Source of the DNA: Chionoecetes opilio
Taxonomy: Eukaryota > Arthropoda > Malacostraca > Decapoda > Majidae
Length of the DNA: 64,000 nt
Assembly: GCA_016584305.1 (NCBI GenBank)
Contig: JACEEZ010015176.1
Coordinates: 62,001-126,000, forward strand
Direction: 5' to 3'
Part shown: positions 32,769 to 44,618 of the stretch, one piece after another
How the letters are laid out: the number at the start of each line of letters is the position of its first letter
How positions within the stretch are numbered: position 1 is the first letter of the stretch
Program-made: the position numbers and the translations under genes
The notes under the pieces: generated by a model
What the model saw: the letters and a program-made list of their open reading frames with translations, nothing else
Databases searched by the model: none
Told to the model about the DNA's origin: nothing

Positions 32769-33493
32769 TGGGAAATTTCTTACGGCGTCGAGTTTGGACG
32801 GTACTGTTCTTAATCCATGTTTATCTATTTGGTGTCCTAGGTAAGTAACCTTGTCTTGTAGGAAAACATTTCTCTATTTTCACTTTCAATCCGGCTGATG
32901 CTAGCCTAGAGAAAACCAAGTCTAGTTTCTTAAAATGTTCCTCTGCCGTCTGCGATACTATTGAGTATGTCATCTAGGAATACACTTGCTGTGTTTCCTA
33001 TAAGCCCTTGCAATACTGTGTTCATCAGTCTCATGTACGTTAATGGACTGTTGGATAATCCAAATGGCATGCGTTTAAATCTGTAGTGTCCAGTCGGTGT
33101 GGAAAAAGCTGTCATGTCTTTAGATTCATCTTGCATTTCTATCTGCCAGAAGGCTGACTTTATGTCTATTGTGCTGAATAGTTTATTTTCTGTTCCTAGA
33201 CTGCGAAGAATGTCAGAGATTACTGGTAATGGTAGACAATCTGGGATAGTGCGTTTGTTTAACTCCCTGTAGTCGATGACTGGGCGTACTGAACCGTCTG
33301 ACTTTGGTACTAGGATAAGAGGAAAGTTCCACTCACTATCACTAGGTTCAATCACATCTTGTGTGAGCATTTCACTGATCAATTGATTTACTGTGGCGAG
33401 CTTTGAATACGGCAATCTATATGCTGGTATATAAATCGGCTGTGTACCTGATTTTAATTTTATTTGATGTTTCAAAACGTCAGTCTTTCCCAA
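32769..33493 (-). pseudogene. Gypsy reverse transcriptase
   Basis: The readable part includes QDVIEPSDSEWNFPLILVPK, RPVIDYRELNK, LFSTIDIKSAFWQIEM (catalytic Asp) and FKRMPFGLSNSP. It ends SVFLDDILNS, where the FLDD box holds the catalytic pair. A one-base loss just after it (near 32945) ends the frame, and another shift is needed before 32768. Same polyprotein as the neighbouring segments. Confidence 0.87.
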
Positions 33494-33547
33494 AGCGTCC
33501 CCTGGTAAGGCTATTGCGTGCTCGTGTTTCGTTAACAGTGATAAGAG

Positions 33548-33916
33548 TTAGTGCTCTAAATCAGGTGGGCTGGTAGGTTTAAGGTGGTTGAGGAGATCTC
33601 TCCCAACCTCTACATCTTTTTGGACTGAGCAGACGAATGGGTCAGTTGCATTATCTGAGTTCTGGGTTTCATTTACTATTTTAATTGGGTGTTTACAGAC
33701 TTGGAATGATCCTATCTGGGTTCCAGGTTTCAAAGTGATGTTCTTATTCAGTGTACTCATTACTAAAACTTCTAATTTCCCATTCTCTGATTTATAAACA
33801 GCAGAATCAAGTTGTGTTCCTCTTACTCTAATGGATTCTGGCATTGTAAATACTTCTGTATCCTGCTTTAATCCTTTTAACTCCAGTGTTACCTTGTTAA
33901 TTGACATGGCATGCAA
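33548..33916 (-). pseudogene. Gypsy protease-RT linker segment
   Basis: 122 codons reading MHAMSINKVTLELKG... to SPPDLEH. It lies between protease and RT and has no catalytic motif I recognise; many Gypsy polyproteins have such a conserved spacer. Separated from the RT frame by a stop and shift around 33540. Confidence 0.65.
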
Positions 33917-33952
33917 TAGCGTATCACATGTCCTGAAATAATTCTCATGGCT

Positions 33953-34716
33953 TCATCTGGGTCTGTCTGTAACTTGTTCCTTTGATACTGTCTCAGTGCA
34001 TTTACTAACTTGTGTTACCTTTTCATGCCTGGTATTAGGCTTTTTGCTTGTCTTTGGTGTGACTTCACTACTCATCTGTTCCGGTGCAGTGTGTAGGAGT
34101 TCAGGGACCTTGAGAAGTAATTTTTCCTTTCTCTTGGACTTATCAGTAGCCTTTGATCGCTCTGCCACGCTATCGGGGGTTTTAATAGCATAATTAGTAT
34201 TCGTATTTAGCACGCCTATACCGGGTTCTGGATTCAGAAATGGGATGAATTTGTATGAACAGTGAACACCACGGTCTGGTGGAGATACTGTGATCTCTTG
34301 CTCGCGCATTGTAGCAAATCCTATTAACAAATCTCCAGGGAAAAATGGTTTGTCTACCACCATCGCGGTTATAGTGAAATCAAAATAATCTCCTAATGTA
34401 GCAGTGACTTGAGTTTTTCTAACTGTACGTAATTTTTCGCCTGTCACGCCTTGCAGTGTGTATGGCACTGGCTCAATAAACTTAACACCTGGTCTTACTT
34501 TATTTAAGACGTCAAGACTTATTATGTTCACCATGGATCCTGTGTCTAGGAAAATCTGAGTGGGCGTGTGGTAAACTTTGCCTTCAATCAATGGGCCTTC
34601 AGTGTGCTTGTTTATCGGGATTATCAGTTTTGTTTCTCTTTCTACATTCTCTAAGTCTTCAGTTTGTCGGTTCTTTTGACTTATTTGAAGAGTAGTGTTC
34701 CCTTCCTTGTGTTTAC
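33953..34716 (-). pseudogene. Gypsy aspartic protease
   Basis: The frame is open upstream of the first ATG (34591), reading from about 34716 with LIIPINKHTEGPL. The active site is IFLDTGSMVNIIS. A basic, Ser/Thr/Lys-rich tail follows. The protease cuts the Gag-Pol polyprotein into mature proteins. The frame differs from the zinc-knuckle frame that ends at 34717, so a ribosomal frameshift or a mutation links them. Confidence 0.8.
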
Positions 34717-35121
34717 CTACGAAGGGGGTCCTGTACGAAAATTTTGAGCTCGAAGACTGTTAGCTCGCCGTGCGTGACAATCTCTGGTTTTGTGTCCTAT
34801 GTATTTGTGGTAGCTACACCAAGGTTCCTGGTAGCAATTTCTTTCGGTGTGTCCGGTATATTGACAATTACCGCAAGATGTTGAATTGTAACAATCCATC
34901 GCGACGTGGCCCGGTCGTCCACACTGATAACATTCAACTTGAGGAGGGCGTTGCCATGAGACGTTGCGAGGTCTGTTTTCTGTTGGGCCTCCACTATGTG
35001 ATAAAGACCTACTGTAACGTGTTCCCGAGTTACTAGCCTGTGGCGGTGGAGTGTGGGTTGATCGTATCGGCATCACATACGAGTCGTGTCGAGGATTTGT
35101 CTCGGCATATCCTCTTAGCAT
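34717..35121 (-). CDS. Gypsy nucleocapsid (zinc knuckles)
   Basis: Encodes two canonical CX2CX4HX4C knuckles, CYQCGRPGHVAMDC and CGNCQYTGHTERNC, and a variant third, CSYHKYIGHKTRDC, where the second Cys is His. They bind element RNA during packaging. The basic, Pro/Ser-rich lead RPRNVSWQRPP is typical. The frame overlaps the upstream gag frame by seven bases in another frame, so the natural start is in gag, not at this ATG. Confidence 0.82.
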   Translation of the reverse strand: MLRGYAETNPRHDSYVMPIRSTHTPPPQASNSGTRYSRSLSHSGGPTENRPRNVSWQRPPQVECYQCGRPGHVAMDCYNSTSCGNCQYTGHTERNCYQEPWCSYHKYIGHKTRDCHARRANSLRAQNFRTGPPS

Positions 35122-35705
35122 GCAATCAATTCTCCTAAGGACTGTGTTTCCTTCAAATCCTTGTACAGCCTTTCGCTTGTAACGTCATCACAATCACTTA
35201 AAATTTTCGAGAACATGATTAATTTAGATACTAGTGTTACTGACATGTGGTCACCGTCCAGTGGCAGTGTCCACTCGGAGGCCCTGAGCAGTTTCTCCAT
35301 ATCCTTTCCCCACAGATCAAGCTTTGCAACATACTCTGTAACTAGTTGTGAGGCTGGACGTTTAAGTGCAAGCATTTTAACCATAGCCCGGAGGGGGTCT
35401 TGGTCACTTTTCTTCGAGAAGTGCCGTCTGAACACCTGAACATAAGCGTTGTAATCATCTAGCTCTTCTAATTGTCTGTAACAGATAACATGCCTTGCCC
35501 TGCCGTTTTCGGCGTCTACATGTTGTTTAAGCACTTCTATCTTCAATCTTTCTGAGGTAAGTTTCTTATTTGCAATCAGGGTGTCCACTCTAAGCAGGAA
35601 TTGATTTATTTCAATCGTGTTCGCATCCCCAGAAAACTTAGGTACTCCGGCAGCAGAGGTAATAATCTCATGTCTAACAATCCTTCCTTGTTCTTCATCC
35701 CCCAT
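35115..35705 (-). CDS. Gypsy gag capsid region
   Basis: 196 codons from MGDEEQGRIVRHEI. The segment GVPKFSGDANTIEINQFLLRVD resembles the retrotransposon gag N-terminal pattern, followed by a helix-rich capsid-like stretch. It would form the particle shell. The ATG at 35705 fits the first good start after the leader. The frame ends at LGELIAC just where the zinc-knuckle frame begins. Confidence 0.75.
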   Translation of the reverse strand: MGDEEQGRIVRHEIITSAAGVPKFSGDANTIEINQFLLRVDTLIANKKLTSERLKIEVLKQHVDAENGRARHVICYRQLEELDDYNAYVQVFRRHFSKKSDQDPLRAMVKMLALKRPASQLVTEYVAKLDLWGKDMEKLLRASEWTLPLDGDHMSVTLVSKLIMFSKILSDCDDVTSERLYKDLKETQSLGELIAC

Positions 35706-36617
35706 GTTTATTTGTATTTGTCTTTAATGTAGCCTACGATATGATCTAGTGACTACTGGACTCTTTCTTAGCTGTCTTTTTTGAACTCTTGAGGTCGGTG
35801 ACATTTACAGAATATTAAGACTTCATACCTGGCTGGACTGATGACGAGGAGAGAGAGCAGAGGTAATATTTAAAACCTTGTGGTCTGGGATGGGTGTGGG
35901 TGGCGTCGGCGAGGGGACATACAGACACACAACACAACACCTTTCTTCGTATATCAGGATCTCCTGTTAATTAGAGAGGAATTAGTTCTACAATATCAAT
36001 ATATAGATAACACGTGACTTAAAAGGAAGGTATTATACTTCACAGGAGGGTATTGTGGTTGATTGAAGTTCTCGTGGAGCGGCGACGAAGGGTAGCGGGT
36101 GATGTCGAACTGCCTTTCAGAGTAACACTGGGTGTGTGTCACTGGTCAGGATGGTAGGAATTTTGGGGTCGGGCTGGCAGCGAAGGATGTCGTGACGGGA
36201 CTTTTTGTTTGCTTGTGTTTTACTTCGGCTTGTGTTACTTCGTTTCTTCTGTCTTCTTTCCTGCTTCTGGTTTTCTTGCTTGTGCTTTTCTTGTGTCTTC
36301 TTTCTTCTTAGTGCGTGCCGGTTTCTTTCTAAGGCGTGAAAGGAGGCGAGTGAGGAATGCGAGTGTGTGAGTGTGTGTAGGTAGGTTGGCGCGGGGTGTC
36401 GTGTAGGCCTATAGCTGGCGGTGTAGGTAGGTATGAGCTGGCTGCGAGGGTTGGCACGGTGAGTCACGTACGGAGTGATGTGGTGACTGTCGTTGATTTT
36501 CTTCTATTTCTTCTTGTTGCTAGCTTTTCTTGGTTTTCTTATGTTTTCCAGTCTCTTTGGAGTTATTATACGTGGTTTCAGATCCTTTTCGCAACCATCC
36601 ACTGTTACTGGCACCAC
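35706..36617 (-). other. Gypsy 5' leader and primer-binding site
   Basis: Untranslated region between the 5' LTR and gag. Directly after the LTR on the minus strand is TGGTGCCAGTAAC (about 36604-36616), a plausible primer-binding site complementary to a CCA-ended tRNA; I cannot name the isoacceptor. The Lys/Arg/Gln-rich frame at 36117-36467 has no known motif. Confidence 0.6.
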
Positions 36618-37201
36618 TGTCGCCACTGTTAGTGCCGCGTTCTTGCTAAGCACTGTTTGCCATGCACGTTGGTCATGCATGGGTTGGAATAATCAGTCTG
36701 TTATCTTTCTTGGTTTTAATAAAGGATAACAAAGTACTTTCATTCACTTGCAGTATTCAGGGACTCTCACTTTCACTCTGTGTTCCTCGCGTGTAGAATG
36801 TTCAATGTCTCTCACTCTGTCTTACGGATGTTTGAATCGTGAGGTGGCCTCGCACACTCGGTCACGTGTGTGTCTTTCGTGGACCAAAAGTTATCTGCCC
36901 AAAAAGTGAGTCTTTTCACAACTAACCTATGAACATGACGTCACGTCACGTCACGTTTTGGAGCTACCAATAAGAGACAAGACATACACTGTCCTCCCTT
37001 TCTCTTCAGCCAATCATGAAAGGAAAGGAAAGGCTGAATTTACACTTTTCGTTATCTAAACCTTAATCTTTGTTTTGACAAGCAGGAAGAATTATCGGTT
37101 TTACAAGAATTCTGGTGTACATTTTCTCGCTCTCTCTCTCGCTAATAAATCAATCTAGCTAACTTATTTCTATCCTTATTCAGACTAAAACACCTATTAC
37201 A
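36618..37201 (-). repeat. Gypsy 5' LTR
   Basis: Direct copy of 29432-30036, slightly shorter through a deletion of about 13 bp in a 'ctctcactctgtctc' stretch. Ends TGTAAT/GCGACA on the minus strand. Confidence 0.9.
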
Positions 37202-37275
37202 ATGGCGGACCAGCTGATCGACGAATGGTCAGCTGACGGCAGTTGATCCCCGGCGCCCGGTGAGTGAACACAACA
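37202..37275 (+). repeat. Copia 3' LTR, right part
   Basis: ATGGCGGACCAGCTGATC to GAACACAACA, identical to the end of the 5' LTR except for one base (GTCAGC for GTCAAC). CTAGG follows. Confidence 0.88.
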
Positions 37276-37280
37276 CTAGG

Positions 37281-37714
37281 GGTAGATTATACGGCTGGGA
37301 TAAAATGTGAACCCTTACCACCGAGTGTCAAACAAGTGGATCAGCACTACTAACAATCGCTGTACACCACTTACTGTAACTCTAGCAGGTTACCACAAAT
37401 ATTTCCAACTAAAACTTGTGTTCGGTGAACTTACTTTACATATTTAACACAAATTAATATATAAATAATAAAATAATAATAACAAAAATTCAGTTTATAT
37501 CAACACAAAACCATAGCTGTTTCCAACAGCTGATACACAGATTGTAAACACTGACCGGAATGCCACTGAACCCAAGCAGCCAGTCAGACAACTACAATAT
37601 CCACTTCCAAGGTCGCTCTCGAACTGCCTGGCTGCTCGCTGACCGCCTCCCGACTGATACGGCAAGTATAGGCCTAACCCATAATCTTGAGGTCGACTTT
37701 TACGCCGCATTTAC
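37281..37714. other. No gene seen; flank of the Copia insertion
   Basis: Non-coding. 'acgccgcatttacggtaac' at 37703 is the inverse of 'gttaccgtaaatggcggcgt' at 680-700, so the two flanks of the Copia share an inverted stretch. Confidence 0.45.
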
Positions 37715-37882
37715 GGTAACTTTCCTAGGTTTCCCCAGGTTTCCCCAGGTACCCATTTATTGACCAACCTCGAAAGGAAAGATGAACGCTGAATGGGCTG
37801 GCCCCTGACTCCCTGGCCCAGATTTCAACCAGGGTCCGCAGATTCGTAGCTAGGCGTGCTATCCACTACACCACGGAGACGA
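37715..37882 (-). repeat. SINE-A copy
   Basis: 'ccccaggtacccatttat', 'ctcgaaaggaaagatgaac' and the head 'cgtctccgtggtgtagtgg' (inverted) match 3145-3303. The B box is mutated (GGTTGAAATC). Confidence 0.75.
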
Positions 37883-38109
37883 CAAATGCAAATACAGTGC
37901 CTGTGATTTATTTGTAATAGTTACTTACACAATGCCTGTGAATAACATTAATTTTAATGTTTTCAGGGTTCATTGCATTTAGTACCACAGATTTTAGTCA
38001 TAGAAATATGCAGCCAATGAGTGTGATGTAATTTTATGATGAACAAATGCCTATAATATTTTTTTTTGAGGTACTCGTACAGTGCTTGATTTCTAAGATT
38101 TTTTTTTTT

Positions 38110-38368
38110 CTTTTTTTTCAGGCTCGGATGGTAGGCTCTGGAGGTTCACGTGAGGGCTCTGATGGTTGGTCCTCGCCCGTGGTGGCGCAGGCAGGGATTC
38201 TTATAGTGCCGCCCCCCTGTGTCCTCCAATCGAAGTTAGAGTTGATGGGCAGGGCATGTGGGTGTTCTTAGGCCACTCGACGGTGCAGAAGGTTTGGTTT
38301 TCTCGGGATCGAACTCGGGTCACCGAGAACGCAGTCGGAGACGCTAACCACTCCGCTACCGCCTCCCC
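38110..38368 (-). repeat. SINE-C, copy 2
   Basis: Head with GGAGGCGGTAGCGGAGTGG and B box AGTTCGATCCC at 38304-38314. Body as in copy 1, with a short internal deletion. Confidence 0.82.
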
Positions 38369-40690
38369 ACCTTTACTTTAACAACTGTAAAATAATTTTC
38401 TTTTGTGTTCATGCATGCAATAACACACATTTTCTTTTCTAGATTTATGCATAGTGATATTTATTTTGAAAATTAACATTATATACAAGCGTCTGATCTT
38501 TCTTAGTTTCTCATACAGTACTGTAATAGTTCTTGTCCCTGACACTATACTCAAATCACCATACCTACTTACTGAATTGTCGTGTACTCTGGCACCCACC
38601 CATCAGCATAATGGTCATGAATCATCATAGATTTTTTTTTTATTATATTCATTACCCAGCTCATTGGATATCCTAAAAAAATCCCCATGGCGAGTGTGTT
38701 GCTGGGAGGCGGGAGGGTGCCTGAGTGCGACAAATCAGTAACTCTGGTCTGGGTTATATGAGTAGTCTCAGGTTCCTATTATCCATAAGAGTTGTGGAAG
38801 AATGTGCTCAGGACTCAGTATTGTAATCAGGTATGCCTTGCAGTTTGCTGCAGTCAAATTACCTTTTCTGACAAGTACTTCTAAAGATTAGCTGTGATTA
38901 TTATTGCAATTACTTGTTAAGAAGGAGAATCAATTTTTCTTTATTTTGTACTAGAAGTATATTTATATGTAAGGTATTACATCAATAAAAAGAAACAGTA
39001 CATGTAGTCTTACATTTTCTCTAGTACTATGTAGTCTTAAATTTTCCCTAGTACTATGTAAAGTCGTACATTTTCCCTAACAACCAAATATTGACTCTTG
39101 TGAAATATCAAACTGGTACTGAAATTACAAACCGTTATGTAATGTAGTATATACACGTATATTTAATATCACTGAAGAAATATTACTAAAAAAGGCACAT
39201 TATACACCAGAAAAAGAAAAAGAGAAACGATGTACGTGTGAGGCTACTGTTACTGTCCCACAACTCAACAACACTGATGATCATATAAATCACCATTAAC
39301 AATGTGTCAAACAACACAGTTCACACACTTCTCCACAAACATAACATACTATAACACTAACTCATGAACACAATTATCCTCTAATACCTCTCTTTGCCTC
39401 TTTTCCCGATTGAGAGAAGTATAACACACACTGATCATGGCTCAGGCTGGTCTACATCTACTATCGGCCCCCTCACTCCTCTCACACACTTCCTTCTAAT
39501 CGTCCATACCCTCTCAAATAACACTTTATACACACCAACTGATGCCATATTTACTGCAAGTCCAAGGAAGTATTTCATCAACCAACACTCACTGCAGCAG
39601 AACAGCTGCATTGCATTCCAATTGGCCATCCCTTCCTCATTCATGACCACATATATACATACAGCTCTTCTCTCACTATCATATATCCTGCAATACAGTA
39701 CCAAGTGCTGACTGTCTATCCCCCCCTCATCTGCATCTTAACAACTGTCTTCATGTCCCTCACACTAACATACCATACACAGTGGTTTTGATCCTTAAAA
39801 CAGCTCACTACCATCATAGAACCATTCATTCACAAGTTCGGCTTCCTTCATTCGTCCCTATCTACACTAACACATACATACACCAAATGGTGAACTGGCT
39901 ATTGCCCCCATTCAAAATTCATCTAAAACATCTCGCCCATGACTTACAATTCCTTATCCTCCACATACTTATTTATTTCACTTTTCCACATACAGTACAT
40001 GCATTCCACGGACTAGTTCATGGCCCCTTGAACACCTCAAGGTTGCCTAGTTTATCTGTCATTCAAACACTCATTTTACAAAATCTGCTTCTCTATCCAT
40101 TCCATTCATACACCTTGCGTACCCACCTACTATTCATTCGTTCTAATCTCACTTTACGCCACCGCCATCCGTATCCTTCACTTGACTCATTCTCTCCATC
40201 TCATCCTTGCCTCATATTCTCCACTTCCCACATCTTCCTCTCCATTTCTTTTATTATCTTATCTATAAACTTCTAGCACAAGACACATTCCTTTTTTATT
40301 TGCGCTTCACTCATTCCAGCCTGCCTTAGGCATTCGGCAGCATTCCATTCATTGCACCCTTCACACTCCCCTGCAACTGCTTGACCACGTCTTACCTCTT
40401 CGGCGTCCCACAAGGTAAATAAACAAACTCAACATGAGTTTATATGGGTTGTATATTAAGAGAAACCTCAACCACACTATCTATCTATCTATATTACTAT
40501 GAGCTTAAGGGTGCTCATCAGAAATCTTAGCATTACTAACAAATATGGTGGATGGATGATCGAACAATCGAAAGATTGTTCGAACATACATCTTAATGCG
40601 TTACGAATGTGGCAAGATTATCTTAGTGCTAAGATGATCTTTGTGACCGTTACAAACGTTCGAACATCCAGCCCATGGTAGGGCCTGTTG
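38369..40690. other. No gene supported
   Basis: A/T-rich and C/T-rich intergenic DNA. Contains three close repeats 'gtactatgtagtctta(c)attttc' near 39000-39080 and hairpins near 40555-40585 ('tgatcgaacaatcgaaagattgttcgaaca'). The long frames at 39394-40276 are composition-driven, with no motifs or splice context. Confidence 0.5.
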
Positions 40691-40691
40691 A

Positions 40692-41770
40692 TCAGAGCAG
40701 ATCATTATGGCAGAATATTTGCAAGTACAAATAAGAATGCTTATTGAAAATTTGTAAAGATCTTGGATGATTCAGTACTTTTGGTTGAATAATGATACCT
40801 AAATTTGCCAAAGGCAATGAGCAATCTCTGACAGACCTGGTCACATAATTATGGTATACAAAGGTGTGAAAACAGTCATATTTCCTAGTCACTTTCTTTT
40901 TTTGCGGTTTGCATCTGTTGCCATCTTTTACTGGTATTTTCTGAATTACTGATCTACTGGTCTTGTTAAATGCATTCCTCCCCACCACCTGTGGTCTTGT
41001 TGTAAAAGACTTGTCACCTTGTAATTGCATAAATTGATTAGTATCCTCACATTTCATTGCCTTCACTGATAAAGTTTGGAACACTACTTAATTCTGTTTT
41101 ACAAACTTTGCATAAATATATACCTTGGATTTGAATTGATCATATACATTTTGGATATCTGTTTATATAAATATTAAAAAGCAATCCAGCACTATCTTCC
41201 CCATGTTTTTGCTTCAAGCACTTGGCCAGTTCTCTATTCATCGAAAGGTGATGATGGTCAAACTCAGCAACGACATGTAGTCTTAATACCTGAAAATAAA
41301 GGTAGGTAGAGGATAAGACAACAGAAAAGACATGAATATTGGACATGTGTAAGTGTGAGAAGAATCATTTCTGTAAAGTGTAAATATACTTTAAGAATAT
41401 CTAAGAGGGAAGGTGGACAGTTAAAGAACTGGTGCATGCCAGGTGTATGAACATCAGCAAATGATGATTTTTCTACTGCAGCTGCCACCTTTAGAAAATC
41501 AAATGGAGAGATCAAAGGTTTTAGTGGAAAACAAAAACTTGTTTACATTAAACTGTTAAATATCAAACTTACTTGCTGGATCACAGAAGCTGTGTAGATA
41601 GGATGGTCAAGGCACAATGCAGTAGCTTCTTCTTATGAGACTAGAGAGCACAGCGTCCCACTACTGTCTGCAGGAATTTCACTGGGCAAAAAACACTGGC
41701 AGAGGCCTCTGCTTCTGATCATCTGGTAGCATGTGTTGGAGCCACCCAACACATGGGTATCACTGTAGAA
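40692..41770 (-). other. Possible exons of an unrecognised gene (weak)
   Basis: On the minus strand several short open segments have plausible splice signals. One has a donor CAGCAA|GTAAGT near 41575. A segment VAAAVEKSSFADVHTPGMHQ follows TTTTCTAAAG (about 41490), and LRLHVVAEFDHHHLSMNREL follows TTATTTTCAG (about 41289). The first block is closed by a nearby stop and frame joins are ambiguous, so I do not build a model. No product recognised. Confidence 0.25.
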
Positions 41771-43234
41771 ATAATAACCAAAATTATAAGGTGATAGGGG
41801 TAAAGTGACCTGACCAACTTACCAAACAAATTCACTTATGCATTCCACACTGGGTAGGCTTATTCTACTTTGTAATTAATTTTGTAAGTGCTTCGCAAGA
41901 CAATATATGAGAAAAATCGTTTTATAGCACAGACAATTTTGTACAAAAGCACTGTTATTCATGAGCAAACTCATATATTTTGTTATTTTACAGTAAATAA
42001 ACACATATTACTGGTGACAACAAAATACAGCATAGAGCTGGTGAAACAAGTCAGCCAGAGCTGATAGGCAACTTTACCTGCAGAGCCACAGACCGATGCT
42101 GATTCCGGCAGCTAAGATTCTTGACACAAGGGGCATATTTTTGTAATGCCACTATTAGATTAAAATAATCAAGCCATGTCACCAGAGTGCACAATGATCC
42201 TAAGGGTAATGCTACATCTAACAAGAATAACTTAATAAAGCAAGGTGAAGCTACTATTCAATTCAGGGGTCAACAGATGAGAGCACACAGGTGACATGGT
42301 TGTGTAAACCAGTGCTTACTAATTGTATTTCAAATCAACTAAAATAAACATCAAGTGAAGGGAAATAATAAGATGAGGAATGAGAAAACACAAGATTTCA
42401 AAGTATATATGTTGGGTGAATCAAATTAATTAGACCAGGGGATTCTGACAATGCCTGAATCCAGACAGGAAAGGACCATTCATCCTAAAGGAGCCATGAT
42501 CCCGTGCCTAGCTAGCACCATCTAGGTCGTCCCACATTAACAAGTTTACAGAGCCACATGCAGACGGCAGACACAAAGCAGAGGCTGGGTAGAAACAAGT
42601 TTGTTGTAAGCTAAGGTAGACCTGGAAGATTGACTTGAGTTGGTATTGTCAATGAATCCCGTGACATAAGCTCTCTTCCTTCAGATAATATATAGCAAAC
42701 ACCACTAAGGTTGCATGAGCTAGTCATTTCTAATAAAAACGTTGGGGATTAAGGTTTGCAATGATTGTTTTCAAGTTTCCCCACTAACACAACTTTCTGT
42801 CATGCAACCTTCTTTTTTTAAGGTACAAAAATTTACCCAGTGGGAGGCATTCCCTGCCATGAACATGCTACTTTATATTTAAACACCCATTTTTTTACTT
42901 TAAATTTATTTTGCTTAACCTATATGAAAACATTGAAAATGAGCCAATGGTCTCAATTGCACAAAAAGTCACTATGTAAAGTAAGAGATATTGATACAAG
43001 ATCTCAAAGCCTTAAGTTAAAAATCAGTAACTTGATCTGAACAATGGAAATATATTTGCTTTGTCACACAACTAGAAATTTGGCAAGGTTTGTAAATTCT
43101 TATGTTAACTTTCTAAACTGAAAATCAAGGAAAATTACACTAGTTCAAAATACATTTTGAGTATAAGATAGATTTTAGCTACTTTGAAAGTAGCACAAGT
43201 GGCAGGGTGGGTTGAGTGGTCACGGCTCAAGAGT
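41771..43234. other. No gene seen; intergenic or 3' UTR
   Basis: AT-rich. AATAAA on the minus strand at 42905-42910 could serve the gene ending at 43235. Confidence 0.4.
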
Positions 43235-43528
43235 CTATTGACCAGGTATTACATCTGCTTGGTTGTCCCCATTGGTCTCCAAGATTACATTCTCTATTAT
43301 TTCTGGGGCCGGAGGAGCCATTGGTACATCGGTGTTTAACTCTTTCTTATCCTCTACATCCTCCCCGTTCTCCTTTGCCTGGTCCATGGCCTGGGATTTT
43401 GCCCCCTCCCCCTCGGGGGCGTCCGAACTCTCCGCATTAGCTTCACTAGTGGCTGACGCCTCCCCTTTATTTTCCTCATCTTTAATGTTGCCTTGCATGG
43501 CTGCTTCCGCCAATATTTTATCCACATC
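43235..43528 (-). CDS. Terminal coding exon of an unidentified gene
   Basis: The acceptor 'acacaatttacag' ends at 43529. The exon reads DVDKILAEAAMQGN then a very acidic, low-complexity tail rich in Glu, Asp, Ala, Ser and Asn (AESSDAPEGEGAKSQAMDQ), then MAPPAPEIIENVILETNG, and ends ADVIPGQ with a stop at 43235. Phase 0 matches the donor of the exon at 44430-44618. Probably a disordered C-terminal tail. I do not recognise the protein. Codon use is ordinary and there are no lesions, unlike the surrounding elements. Confidence 0.6.
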   Translation of the reverse strand, partial: DVDKILAEAAMQGNIKDEENKGEASATSEANAESSDAPEGEGAKSQAMDQAKENGEDVEDKKELNTDVPMAPPAPEIIENVILETNGDNQADVIPGQ

Positions 43529-44429
<901 letters not shown>

Positions 44430-44618
44430 CTCCTCTGGATGGGCCCCTATGTACTCGAGCTTGGCTTCCCGTAGCATAGTGGTCACCTTGTTCCTCTGCT
44501 CCTTGAACTCATCCCAATCCTCTTTACTCTTTGTTTTTTTTGCTTTCTGGTGTAACTTGTGTTTCTTGATGATTTCATTTTTCATTCCCTCTGTTACCCA
44601 AGGCTTGTTCATCTCTCC
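44430..44618 (-). CDS. Internal coding exon (63 codons, phase 0/0)
   Basis: The acceptor TTTCTCAACCAG and donor GAG|GTAAGT are both strong. The exon reads GEMNKPWVTEGMKNEIIKK, a basic helical stretch, then EDWDEFKEQRNKVTTMLREA and ends GAHPEE. Exactly 189 bp. The pattern PW(V/I)T...K-x-x-x-(W/F)..(F/Y)..R-N-x-V resembles the linker between endonuclease and RT in LINE proteins (known family feature). It could therefore be a gene exon of LINE origin, or a chance likeness. Upstream exons were not found. Confidence 0.55.

Larger units (their letters stand above)
29432..37201 (-). mobile_element. Gypsy-superfamily LTR retrotransposon inside the Copia 3' LTR
   Basis: Two direct LTRs (29432-30036 and 36618-37201) enclose gag, zinc knuckles, protease, RT, RNase H and integrase on the minus strand, in Gypsy order with integrase last. 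The two LTRs differ by roughly ten substitutions plus small indels. No env-like frame is seen. Several frameshifts suggest it is not active as a whole. A short 'tcatccac' lies between the Copia LTR break and the Gypsy LTR, so the target duplication is not clean. Confidence 0.92.
739..37275 (+). mobile_element. Copia-superfamily LTR retrotransposon, shattered by nested insertions
   Basis: One Ty1/Copia-type element is recognisable from end to end: 5' LTR 739-887, primer site 889-900, gag, protease, pre-integrase, integrase, reverse transcriptase, RNase H, a polypurine tract and a 3' LTR. All coding pieces are on the plus strand and in Copia order, with integrase before reverse transcriptase. 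The pieces total about 4.8 kb, the usual size of a Copia element, and the other ~31 kb is inserted DNA. Flanking CTAGG duplications confirm the limits. Frameshifts and stops in gag, RT and RNase H mean it is inactive. The LTR copies differ by two substitutions and one indel. Confidence 0.92.

Noticed and set aside
39394..40276. Two overlapping plus-strand genes
   Set aside because: Frames are driven by C/T-rich composition, with no motifs or splice context.
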